This document shows positions 1-5,413 of a DNA stretch of 9,360 nt, one piece after another; the first letter of the stretch is position 1; the number at the start of each line of letters is the position of its first letter. The position numbers and the translations under genes are program-made. Location of the stretch: NCBI GenBank assembly GCA_030670375.1, contig DAOVBT010000043.1:1-9360 (forward strand), read 5' to 3'. This DNA is from Candidatus Aminicenantota bacterium. GTDB taxonomy: Bacteria > Acidobacteriota > Aminicenantia > Aminicenantales > Aminicenantaceae. The notes under the pieces are model-generated. The model was not told the DNA's origin. It saw nothing but the letters and a program-made list of their open reading frames with translations, and ran no database searches.

Positions 1-26
1 TTGCTGATATAGGGTGTCCCCAGATG

Positions 27-168
27 GTCGGCGAGGATGTATTGAGCACGACTATACAAAAGGGTAAGAGATCCGGATTAACATTGGTAATGGAACATAG
101 GTTTGGAATGTTCACGCGCAGTTCCGCAGCCGCCGAGAAGAGCGGTGAGGGAATGGCGTTAAAAATCT
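27..168 (-). repeat. Dispersed non-coding repeat, copy A
   Basis: Read on the minus strand, this stretch matches positions 1852-1992 of the plus strand in two blocks. The core (116-168) begins AGATTTTTAACGCCATTCC and ends CTGCGGAACTGCGC; by eye 45 of 53 aligned columns agree with the other copy. A second block (27-49, GTGCTCAATACATCCTCG then CCGAC) matches 1967-1992 with gaps only. The spacers between blocks differ in sequence but are nearly equal in length (66 and 64 nt), so the two copies are collinear relatives of one element about 140 nt long. I see no convincing gene in 1-276: the open frame on the plus strand here lies across the repeat and resembles nothing I know. The family and function of the repeat are unknown to me. 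Confidence 0.75.
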
Positions 169-275
169 GCACGAGAGCAAAACCATTCCTAAAAGCCTGT
201 ATAAAGCCTTTTGATATCACGGAAATAGGGATGCTTCCTCGCCCTGCTTGCTAAAAGGTTATCGAACTATTAGGG

Positions 276-368
<93 letters not shown>

Positions 369-374
369 ACCGGA

Positions 375-415
375 TGACTCTGGACCCAATTGTAACACTT
401 TTTCAACCAGAGTCA
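375..415. repeat. 9-bp inverted repeat between the tRNA-Ser genes
   Basis: TGACTCTGG (375-383) is the exact reverse complement of CCAGAGTCA (407-415), separated by 23 nt. In a read-through transcript from serS it would form a hairpin separating the two tRNAs, which could help processing. As DNA it brackets the promoter candidate for the second tRNA, one arm covering most of the -35 and the other near the predicted start. Function is inference. Confidence 0.55.
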
Positions 416-416
416 A
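389..416 (-). promoter_or_regulatory. Promoter candidate for tRNA-Ser(GCU)
   Basis: On the minus strand the -35 is TTGACT (411-416, 5 of 6 to consensus), the spacer is 16 nt, and the -10 is TACAAT (389-394, 5 of 6) with an extended TGT just before it. Transcription would begin near position 382, about 14 nt before the mature tRNA 5' end. The -35 begins one base after the CCA end of tRNA-Ser(UGA). Confidence 0.6.
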
Positions 417-417
417 C

Positions 418-507
418 TGGCGGAGGGAGAGGGATTCGAACCCCCGTCACGATCACTCGTGAAGCGGTTTTCAAGACCGCCGCCTTCAACCACTCGGCCA
501 TCCCTCC
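418..507 (-). tRNA. tRNA-Ser (anticodon UGA)
   Basis: The acceptor stem GGAGGGA (501-507) pairs with TCCCTCC (422-428), followed by discriminator G and encoded CCA (418-420). The anticodon loop CTTGAAA gives UGA, reading UCA and probably other UCN codons. The class II variable arm has a perfect TCACGA/TCGTGA stem. The mature 5' end is 5 nt past the serS stop codon, too close for a separate promoter outside serS, so it is most likely cut from the serS transcript by RNase P. Confidence 0.97.
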
Positions 508-512
508 GCAGT

Positions 513-1796
513 TTATACGATAGGATAATTAATTCTTTCCAGTCCGTCCATATAAGGACGCAGCGCCTCCGGGATAAGGACAGAGCCATCTTCCTGTTGG
601 TAACACTCCAGGATGGCGCTTACTGTCCTACCGATCGCCACCCCAGAACCATTCAGCGTGTGCACGAACTCGGGCTTACTTTTTGGTTCTCTCCGAAAGC
701 GGATGTTCGCGCGCCTTGCTTGAAAATCTTCGCAATTGGTGCACGAGGATATTTCCAAATACTTGTTTCTATGGGGCAACCAGAGCTCCAGATCATAGGT
801 TTTTGCTCCAGCAAAACCCATATCCCCGGTACACAACACGACCGTACGATAATGGAGGTCGAGCCTTTTTAACACGTCCTCGGCATCTTCAGTCAGCTTA
901 TCCAATTCCTGATAGGATTTCTCGGGGAGAACAAAACTTGCCAATTCCACTTTGTTGAATTGATGTTGACGGATCAACCCGCGAATATCCTTCCCGTAGG
1001 AGCCGGCTTCGCTCCGGAAACACGGAGTGTACGCCACAAACCTATGAGGCAACGATTCGCCGTCCAGTATTTCTTCCCGGTAAAGGTTGGTAAGAGGAAC
1101 TTCGGCTGTGGGAATCAAGTACCACGGATGCCCTCTCAGTTTGAAAAGATCATCCTCGAACTTGGGCAGGTTCCCTGTGCCGATCAGGCTCTCTTCGTTG
1201 GCGATAAACGGTGGGATGACTTCCTTGTATCCCTTTTCTTTGGTGTGAATATCGAGCATAAAGTTGATCAATGCCCTCTCGAGTTGGGCTCCGGGCCCCA
1301 AATACACGGCAAACCTCGAACCGGCCAGCTTGGCTGCACGGTCAAAATCCAGTATCCCCAACTTTTTGCCGATCTCCCAATGGGGTTTGGGATCGAATGA
1401 AAATACCGGTTTTTTGCCAAACCGCCTCACTTCTTGATTGCTATCAGAATCCAAACCCTCGGGAACGGATTCATCGGGAATATTCGGTATATCCAACAGG
1501 ATCTTTCTCAGCTCCTCGTCTATTTTTTTGTACGCTTCTTCCAGATCTTTGATCTCATCTGAAACTTTTTTCATCTCTTTGATGAGAGAACTCGGATCAT
1601 CCCCTTCACTTTTCATCTTTCCGATCTGTTTGGAGGATCTGTTCAGCTCGAAACGCAATGTTTCGATCTGTTGCAGAAAGACCTTTTTTTCTTTCGCCAG
1701 TTTTAAAAACTCTCCAAGGTCGAGGTCTACACCTCGAAAAGCCATTTTCTTCACGACAAGTTCTGGATTTTCCTCGACAAATTTCACGTCTAACAT
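513..1796 (-). CDS. serS: Seryl-tRNA synthetase
   Basis: Charges tRNA-Ser with serine in the cytosol; a 427-residue class II synthetase, normal length for the bacterial enzyme. The N-terminus MLDVKFVEENPELV is the family start, followed by a charged helical region (about 30-100) that forms the coiled-coil arm gripping the long variable arm of tRNA-Ser. The catalytic core shows the TAE serine-binding motif (230-232), motif 2 as CFRSEAGSYGKDIRGLIRQHQF (split by family pattern around 259-280) and motif 3 as GSGVAIGRTVSAILE (383-397). The frame stays open upstream to 1880, but the extra 28 residues are not family-like and overlap the promoter and repeat B, so the ATG at 1796 is chosen. No Shine-Dalgarno precedes it; a -10 box ends 7 nt upstream, suggesting leaderless translation. 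Both downstream genes are its substrates, tRNA-Ser. Confidence 0.98.
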   Translation of the reverse strand: MLDVKFVEENPELVVKKMAFRGVDLDLGEFLKLAKEKKVFLQQIETLRFELNRSSKQIGKMKSEGDDPSSLIKEMKKVSDEIKDLEEAYKKIDEELRKILLDIPNIPDESVPEGLDSDSNQEVRRFGKKPVFSFDPKPHWEIGKKLGILDFDRAAKLAGSRFAVYLGPGAQLERALINFMLDIHTKEKGYKEVIPPFIANEESLIGTGNLPKFEDDLFKLRGHPWYLIPTAEVPLTNLYREEILDGESLPHRFVAYTPCFRSEAGSYGKDIRGLIRQHQFNKVELASFVLPEKSYQELDKLTEDAEDVLKRLDLHYRTVVLCTGDMGFAGAKTYDLELWLPHRNKYLEISSCTNCEDFQARRANIRFRREPKSKPEFVHTLNGSGVAIGRTVSAILECYQQEDGSVLIPEALRPYMDGLERINYPIV

Positions 1797-1803
1797 GCGC
1801 AAA

Positions 1804-1831
1804 ATTATAACACATATAGCGATGTTTTCAA
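1804..1831 (-). promoter_or_regulatory. serS promoter, probably leaderless
   Basis: On the minus strand the -35 is TTGAAA (1826-1831), the spacer is 16 nt and the -10 is a perfect TATAAT (1804-1809). Only TTTGCGC separates it from the serS ATG, so a start 7-8 nt after the -10 falls on or beside the A of the start codon. There is no room for a Shine-Dalgarno sequence on such a transcript. Confidence 0.7.
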
Positions 1832-1851
1832 AAATCTCTTCACTCCTATGA

Positions 1852-2044
1852 AGATTTTTAACGCCATTCCTCATCAACATTCTCGGCCCTGCGGAACTGC
1901 GCTACTTTACACTTACCACACTTTAAGGTTTCGGCCATTACTCAGCAACACACAAAAGCTATTCCAGTGCTCAAACAGTCCTCGGGTCCGACTTTGTCGG
2001 ATTCCTTCGAATATTGAATCGAAAAGGCTAAATCTTCAATATCG
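1852..2044 (+). repeat. Dispersed non-coding repeat, copy B, with two hairpins
   Basis: This second copy of the element at 27-168 is oppositely oriented. Its core is 1852-1902 and its second block, GTGCTCAAACAGTCC onward, is 1967-1992. The end carries a perfect hairpin TCCGAC-TTT-GTCGGA (1987-2001). Just after it is a stem ATATTGAA (2011-2018) with TTCAATAT (2035-2042), extendable by two CG pairs across a one-base bulge. No U-run follows, so these are not classic terminators. The element fills most of the 332-nt gap between the divergent serS and cobO starts, upstream of both promoters. I see no credible gene and no cobalamin riboswitch in this gap. Confidence 0.7.
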
Positions 2045-2090
2045 TTCAGAGGATTTATAAAAACATCTTAACGATCGGGGGATATGCTAG

Positions 2091-2120
2091 TTGACGAGGA
2101 GGGGCAGATTAAAATATAGT
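2091..2120 (+). promoter_or_regulatory. cobO operon promoter, probably leaderless
   Basis: The -35 TTGACG (2091-2096, 5 of 6) and -10 TATAGT (2115-2120, 5 of 6) are separated by 18 nt. The -10 ends 8 nt before the ATG at 2129, so transcription would start at about the start codon. The purine-rich GAGGAGGGG at 2096-2104 looks like a Shine-Dalgarno, but it lies 24 nt from the ATG and inside the spacer, so it would not be in the mRNA. Confidence 0.6.
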
Positions 2121-2128
2121 TTAAAGAG

Positions 2129-2677
2129 ATGGAAGATCGAGCTCAAGACAAGAAATTCAAGGGATACATCCAGGTTTATACCGGAAACGGAAAGGGGAAA
2201 ACCACGGCCGCCTTGGGTCTTGCTGTACGAGCAGCCGGCCACGGCTTCAAGACCTATTTTTGCCAATTCCTCAAAGGCCAAGATTACGGGGAGCTATCCG
2301 CCATCCAAAAGCTCTCATCCCTCATAACCATCGAGCAGTTTGGCCGGAAGGGTTTCATTCATGTGACCGAAAATCCTGACAAAGAAGATATCGAAAGAGC
2401 CCAAAAAGGTCTGCGAAAATGCACCAAGATGATGAAGTCTCGCAAGTATCGCATTATCGTCATGGATGAGGTAAACGTGGCCGTTCATTTCAACCTTTTT
2501 TCGGAAAAAGAAATCCACAATTTTCTGGATGAAAAACCGGAAGAAATCGAAGTGATCTTGACGGGAAGGTACGCTCCCGAGTCCTTTATCGAACGGGCAG
2601 ATTTGGTCACAGAGATGAAAGAGATCAAACACTACTACAAAAAAGGGATTCAGGCCCGCCAAGGGATCGAAAAATAA
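2129..2677 (+). CDS. cobO: Corrinoid adenosyltransferase, CobO/BtuR type
   Basis: Transfers the 5'-deoxyadenosyl group of ATP to the cobalt of reduced corrinoids, the step that makes adenosylcobalamin or its precursors, in the cytosol. The 182 residues are full length for the family. Visible motifs are the P-loop GNGKGKTT (19-26), the acidic strand VMDEVN (111-116), VILTGR (142-147) and the characteristic tail ADLVTEMKEIKHYYKKGIQA (157-176) followed by RQGIEK. The start at 2129 is the only reasonable one, because an in-frame stop lies at 2117-2119 and the conserved region begins near residue 11. It has no usable Shine-Dalgarno and a -10 box 8 nt upstream. It is first in a tight three-gene operon. 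No other cobalamin gene is in the window, so synthesis and salvage cannot be told apart. Confidence 0.93.
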   Translation: MEDRAQDKKFKGYIQVYTGNGKGKTTAALGLAVRAAGHGFKTYFCQFLKGQDYGELSAIQKLSSLITIEQFGRKGFIHVTENPDKEDIERAQKGLRKCTKMMKSRKYRIIVMDEVNVAVHFNLFSEKEIHNFLDEKPEEIEVILTGRYAPESFIERADLVTEMKEIKHYYKKGIQARQGIEK

Positions 2678-2690
2678 TTCCCCCGCATCG

Positions 2691-3074
2691 ATGAAAAAAG
2701 AAAATTTCGAAAAGCTTGTGGAAGAAGCTCTGGTTCACCTACCAAAAAAATTCAAGAAACTCATCGACAACTTGGTCGTGATCGTGGAAGAGGAGGCTCC
2801 TCCGGAGGTTTACAGACAAACAGGGAGTCCCCCCTTTGCAAGGATACTGGGTACCTACCACGGCGTTCCTTTCACGCATAGGGGCCCCTATTATGGGAAC
2901 ATTCCTCCGGATGTTATCTCGATCTACCAGAAACCGATCGAAGAGATCTGTTCCACCGAGGAAGAGATAAAGGAACAAGTCCTGAAAACTGTCCGTCATG
3001 AGATCTGGCATTATTTCGGACGAACAGACAAGGAAATAGATGAGTTGGAAGAAGAAAACTCTCAAGAAGAATAA
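2691..3074 (+). CDS. Minimal zincin-like metallopeptidase (PF06262 type)
   Basis: A 127-residue putative zinc protease of the small metallopeptidase family that includes Acidothermus Acel_2062. The signature is HEIWHYFGRTD: H103 and H107 as zinc ligands, E104 as catalytic base, G110, and D113 as probable third ligand, giving HExxHxxGxxD. The family segment IYQKPIEE (78-85) precedes it. There is no signal peptide or membrane segment, so it is probably cytosolic. The C-terminus is very acidic (ELEEENSQEE). It starts 13 nt after cobO stops and has no clear Shine-Dalgarno; translation may depend on coupling with cobO. Substrates of this family are largely unknown, and the link to cobO may be only co-expression. 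Confidence 0.88.
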   Translation: MKKENFEKLVEEALVHLPKKFKKLIDNLVVIVEEEAPPEVYRQTGSPPFARILGTYHGVPFTHRGPYYGNIPPDVISIYQKPIEEICSTEEEIKEQVLKTVRHEIWHYFGRTDKEIDELEEENSQEE

Positions 3075-3089
3075 AAAGGAGAGGGATTT

Positions 3090-3980
3090 ATGGCTGAGAA
3101 ACTTCAAGGTGTTTATGCGGCATTGACCACTCCCTTTGAAAACGACAAAATTGCTATAAAGTATTTCCGCAAAAACATAAAAAAATACAACGCATGCGAT
3201 CTAGCCGGATATGTCGTTGCCGGGAGCAGCGGAGAGGCGGCCTATCTCACGGATGAAGAATCTGAAATTTTAGTCAAGGAGACTTTGGAAGCCAGCGCCC
3301 CGGACAAAAAAATCATCGTGGGAACAGCACGGGAATCCACAGCCTCCACCATCACCTTCACCAACCGGATGGCTGATCTAGGAATACGTGCCGCTTTGAT
3401 CCGAACCCCGAGCTACTTTAAATCTGTGATGACAAGTGAAGCCTTGAAGAGGCACTATTATGCCATCGCCGATGAGGCCCAAATTCCAGTGATCCCCTAC
3501 CACATTCCCCAAGTGACAGGATTATCTATAGAGCAACAACTGGTCATCGAGCTTTCCCAGCATCCGAACATCATCGCGATTAAGGACAGCTCGGGAAATA
3601 TGCCGTTTTTGGGAGAGGTCATACCAAACCTTCCTCCCGATTTCAGCTATCTGTTGGGTGCCGGAAGTGTATTTCTCTTCGGTCTCCTTTTGGGTGCCTC
3701 TGGCGGAATCTTCCGGCTTGCCGACGTCATTCCTGAGCTATGTGCAACGCTTTATAATGATTTTTTGGCGGGTGAATGGGAGAAGGCCTCAACTCTTCAG
3801 CGGAACATCATCCCTTTAAACAATGCCATCATCCAAAAGTACGGGATTGCTGGGGCAAAATATGCCATGGATCTGCTCGGTTTTTACGGAGGTCCTCCGA
3901 GAGATCCCATTCTCCCCCTCGATGTAAACGGCAAAAATGCGATCAAAAAGATCTTGAAAAAACTGAATTTAATTCATTAA
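3090..3980 (+). CDS. DHDPS/NAL-family class I aldolase, probably not DapA
   Basis: A 296-residue (beta/alpha)8 aldolase or lyase of the dihydrodipicolinate synthase / N-acetylneuraminate lyase family. The Schiff-base lysine is K165 in IIAIKDSSG, the conserved catalytic tyrosine is Y137 in PVIPYHIP, and the pyruvate-carboxylate loop is GSSGE (45-49). The arginine that true DHDPS enzymes carry after this tyrosine (YNVPxRTG) is replaced: here the text is YHIPQVTG. The stretch LSQHPNIIAIKD resembles the 4-hydroxy-2-oxoglutarate aldolase branch (HOGA1). A role in pyruvate-releasing aldol cleavage is therefore likelier than lysine synthesis, but the substrate is unknown. A good Shine-Dalgarno (AAGGAGAGGG) precedes the ATG, 15 nt after the metallopeptidase stop. 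It is the last gene of the cobO operon and ends just before the convergent SRP RNA terminator. Confidence 0.88.
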   Translation: MAEKLQGVYAALTTPFENDKIAIKYFRKNIKKYNACDLAGYVVAGSSGEAAYLTDEESEILVKETLEASAPDKKIIVGTARESTASTITFTNRMADLGIRAALIRTPSYFKSVMTSEALKRHYYAIADEAQIPVIPYHIPQVTGLSIEQQLVIELSQHPNIIAIKDSSGNMPFLGEVIPNLPPDFSYLLGAGSVFLFGLLLGASGGIFRLADVIPELCATLYNDFLAGEWEKASTLQRNIIPLNNAIIQKYGIAGAKYAMDLLGFYGGPPRDPILPLDVNGKNAIKKILKKLNLIH

Positions 3981-3987
3981 AGGTTTT

Positions 3988-4004
3988 AAAAAAAAAGGCC
4001 GTGC
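3988..4004 (-). terminator. SRP RNA 3' end and terminator
   Basis: On the minus strand the last SRP RNA bases GCACGGCC (3997-4004) are followed directly by nine Ts (3988-3996). The closing stem of the RNA plus this U-run makes an intrinsic terminator. On the plus strand the aldolase stop is only 7 nt away, so the convergent units share this boundary. Confidence 0.75.
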
Positions 4005-4268
4005 ACCCAGCTCCGACGGAACTCCCCCTGCGTTATCCATGCAGTTAGCTCAGGAAAGGCTGATCTGCCGCACAAGAGACCGCTCTGCTACCGCTGCTAC
4101 CTCCCGGTCCTGACGGGGTTTACAGAGAGCTCTTCGCGCAGGGCCCATACCATCAACACCACTTACATGAACACAGTCCAGACAAAGCTCAGCCTCGGCA
4201 GGGAATTCAATCCCACTGTAGCGGATTGTGGGTGACAGGGCACCGCTAGCTCCCCATCTAGCACGGCC
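3997..4268 (-). ncRNA. ffs: SRP RNA, large bacterial form with Alu domain
   Basis: RNA component of the signal recognition particle, which with Ffh delivers nascent membrane and secreted proteins to the translocon. The ends pair as GGCCGTGC (4261-4268) with GCACGGCC (3997-4004). The 5' part GCTAGATGGGGAGCTAGCGG followed by TGCCCTGTCACCC is the Alu domain seen in large SRP RNAs such as those of Bacillus, Thermus and Thermotoga. The S-domain helix 8 is TCAGGACC-GGGA-GGTAGCA (4095-4113), with a GNRA tetraloop at 4102-4105. Against the E. coli form (CAGGUCC-GGAA-GGAAGCA) one U-A pair is swapped to A-U on both sides, a compensatory change supporting the fold. Length is about 272 nt. The gene is alone, with its own promoter candidate and terminator. 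Confidence 0.96.
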
Positions 4269-4297
4269 AATTCATTCCCGATAAATAAAGTCACTTG

Positions 4298-4303
4298 ATT
4301 ATA
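4298..4303 (-). promoter_or_regulatory. Possible -10 box for SRP RNA
   Basis: A perfect TATAAT lies on the minus strand in an AT-rich stretch, 29 nt before the mature SRP RNA 5' end. No good -35 is found 16-18 nt upstream. If used, the primary transcript would carry a leader of about 22 nt that must be trimmed. An AT-rich segment closer to the gene could instead be the true -10. The rest of 4304-4389 holds nothing I can name. Confidence 0.4.
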
Positions 4304-4389
4304 CAATATATACAAATTCATTCTATCATAAATAGAGGCATTTTTTTACCCTTTGAACGAACTGAGTTTGTCGGGTTTGTTGGTTGGAT

Positions 4390-5235
4390 TTAGAATTTGT
4401 AGGCGATTCCTGCTCGGAGGATGAGGCCATCCCAGATGCCTGCTTCTGCTTTCAAATGAAGATGCGGGATGACTTCCGCCCTTACACCGAGGCATATCTG
4501 CAAAAGCGGGATAATATTCGGCATGTTGAAATCCGTGTCCTCTTCAACTTCTTTTATGTCTCTTTTATCCTCATCCTCATGTTCCTCTGTGCCCATGGCC
4601 CAATAATACGTCCCGTTATATTTATAGCTCACTTCTCCATTAAGCGCGGCAACTCCTAATCCGAGGACAAAATAAGGGGTTACGACCCAATCAGGCTTGA
4701 TATCCCAGCGGAAACTGAGGTTGGTAAAAAGAGGATTCAGTTCCACGATTCCTACTGCATCCATCTCGGCATATGAGCCGTCACTAAACTGTACGTTGAC
4801 CGGACCCTCTACTATGGCTTCCATGTGGGTCTTTTCGATGGACACTCCCAGGCTGAACGAAGAATAACGGCCTCCAGGATAAAATCTTAACTCGAAACCA
4901 TAAACCGAGCCAGATGAGCCGAACACAAGACTGTGGTCGTGCCCGATCTTAGTTATATTATGGCCGGACTCATTGATCTTAATGGCGATTTCTTCTGCTA
5001 TCTCATCGCTCAAAGACTGGGTGAGGTCATCTTCAAACATTCCCTTAAACAAATCCAGGGTCCAGTATCCGTAGTGAATCTCTACCTCGAGTTTTCCTGC
5101 GATCCCGTCATCGAAGATCAAACGTGGTAGCTCTTCCTCCTGTTCATCCTGCTGGGCAAAAACACTCTGTGCCAAAACAAACACAAGCAAAATCACAAAA
5201 ACAAAAGACGATTTTTTCCAACTCATCTGCTTCAT
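4390..5235 (-). CDS. Secreted outer-membrane beta-barrel-like protein
   Basis: I do not recognise a named family; what can be seen is an exported 281-residue protein with beta-barrel character. A classic signal peptide covers residues 1-27 (KK, then FVFVILLVFVLAQSVFA, cut before QQDE). The mature part alternates polar and aromatic residues in strand-like segments, such as GFELRFYPGG, LSFRWDI, WVVTPYFVLGLGV and LHLKAEAGIW. It ends AGIAYKF, and a C-terminal Phe is the usual signal for BAM-dependent insertion. An acidic hydrophilic stretch around 211-230 (EEHEDEDKRDIKEVEEDTD) may be a surface or periplasmic loop. The first Met is chosen because GAGG (5241-5244) is well spaced before it. It is monocistronic, with a strong promoter in the intergenic region shared with the divergent peptidase. 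Porin, adhesin or structural roles cannot be separated. Confidence 0.75.
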   Translation of the reverse strand: MKQMSWKKSSFVFVILLVFVLAQSVFAQQDEQEEELPRLIFDDGIAGKLEVEIHYGYWTLDLFKGMFEDDLTQSLSDEIAEEIAIKINESGHNITKIGHDHSLVFGSSGSVYGFELRFYPGGRYSSFSLGVSIEKTHMEAIVEGPVNVQFSDGSYAEMDAVGIVELNPLFTNLSFRWDIKPDWVVTPYFVLGLGVAALNGEVSYKYNGTYYWAMGTEEHEDEDKRDIKEVEEDTDFNMPNIIPLLQICLGVRAEVIPHLHLKAEAGIWDGLILRAGIAYKF

Positions 5236-5250
5236 GTTATCCTCAGAAAA

Positions 5251-5279
5251 ATCCTATATGTTACTCTTTTCTTTGTCAA
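5251..5279 (-). promoter_or_regulatory. Promoter of the beta-barrel gene
   Basis: On the minus strand a perfect -35 TTGACA (5274-5279) and -10 TAGGAT (5251-5256, 4 of 6) have a 17-nt spacer. Transcription would start near 5244, giving a leader of about 9 nt that barely includes the GAGG ribosome binding site. Confidence 0.65.
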
Positions 5280-5352
5280 TAGCATTGCACGCCAAAACTT
5301 TATTTATATTAGTCGCAGGAATCGAAATATGAATGAGAAACGCCAAAATTCC

Positions 5353-5382
5353 TTGACAGCCATCCAGTCCAAGTGATAGAAA
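5353..5382 (+). promoter_or_regulatory. Promoter of the M14 peptidase gene
   Basis: A perfect -35 TTGACA (5353-5358) is followed after 18 nt by TAGAAA (5377-5382, 4 of 6) with an extended TGA in front. A start near 5389 gives a leader of about 25 nt containing the ribosome binding site. The two divergent -35 boxes are about 73 bp apart, so the units have separate promoters. Confidence 0.55.
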
Positions 5383-5403
5383 AAAAGCTCAACGTAAAAT
5401 AAT

Positions 5404-5409
5404 GGAGGG
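5404..5409 (+). promoter_or_regulatory. Ribosome binding site deciding the peptidase start
   Basis: GGAGGG lies 4 nt before the ATG at 5414 and overlaps an earlier in-frame ATG at 5402. Its position selects 5414, from which a normal signal peptide begins; the 5402 start has no Shine-Dalgarno. Confidence 0.7.
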
Positions 5410-5413
5410 ATTC

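Noticed and set aside
24..254. 76-residue open frame on the plus strand
   Set aside because: It runs across repeat copy A, has no family-like sequence, no clear ribosome binding site, and the same repeat elsewhere is not open in an equivalent frame with similar protein.
1797..1880. 28-residue N-terminal extension of serS
   Set aside because: SerRS proteins begin at MLDVKF; the extension overlaps the TATAAT/TTGAAA promoter and the repeat core.
2084..2119. 11-codon upstream ORF before cobO with a GAGGAGGGG inside
   Set aside because: It overlaps the predicted cobO promoter, so it would not be transcribed from that promoter, and nothing supports its translation.
1852..2128. Cobalamin riboswitch upstream of cobO
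   Set aside because: No B12-box-like sequence is recognisable, and the leaderless promoter leaves no 5' leader for a riboswitch.
4330..4380. Third copy of the repeat or a terminator downstream of the beta-barrel gene
   Set aside because: Only a short stretch (AACCCGACAAACTCAGTT, minus strand) loosely resembles the repeat hairpin, with several mismatches, and no stable stem with U-run is present.
5402..5413. Start of the M14 peptidase at 5402
   Set aside because: The GGAGGG ribosome binding site lies just after this ATG and before 5414, and the signal peptide begins normally at 5414.
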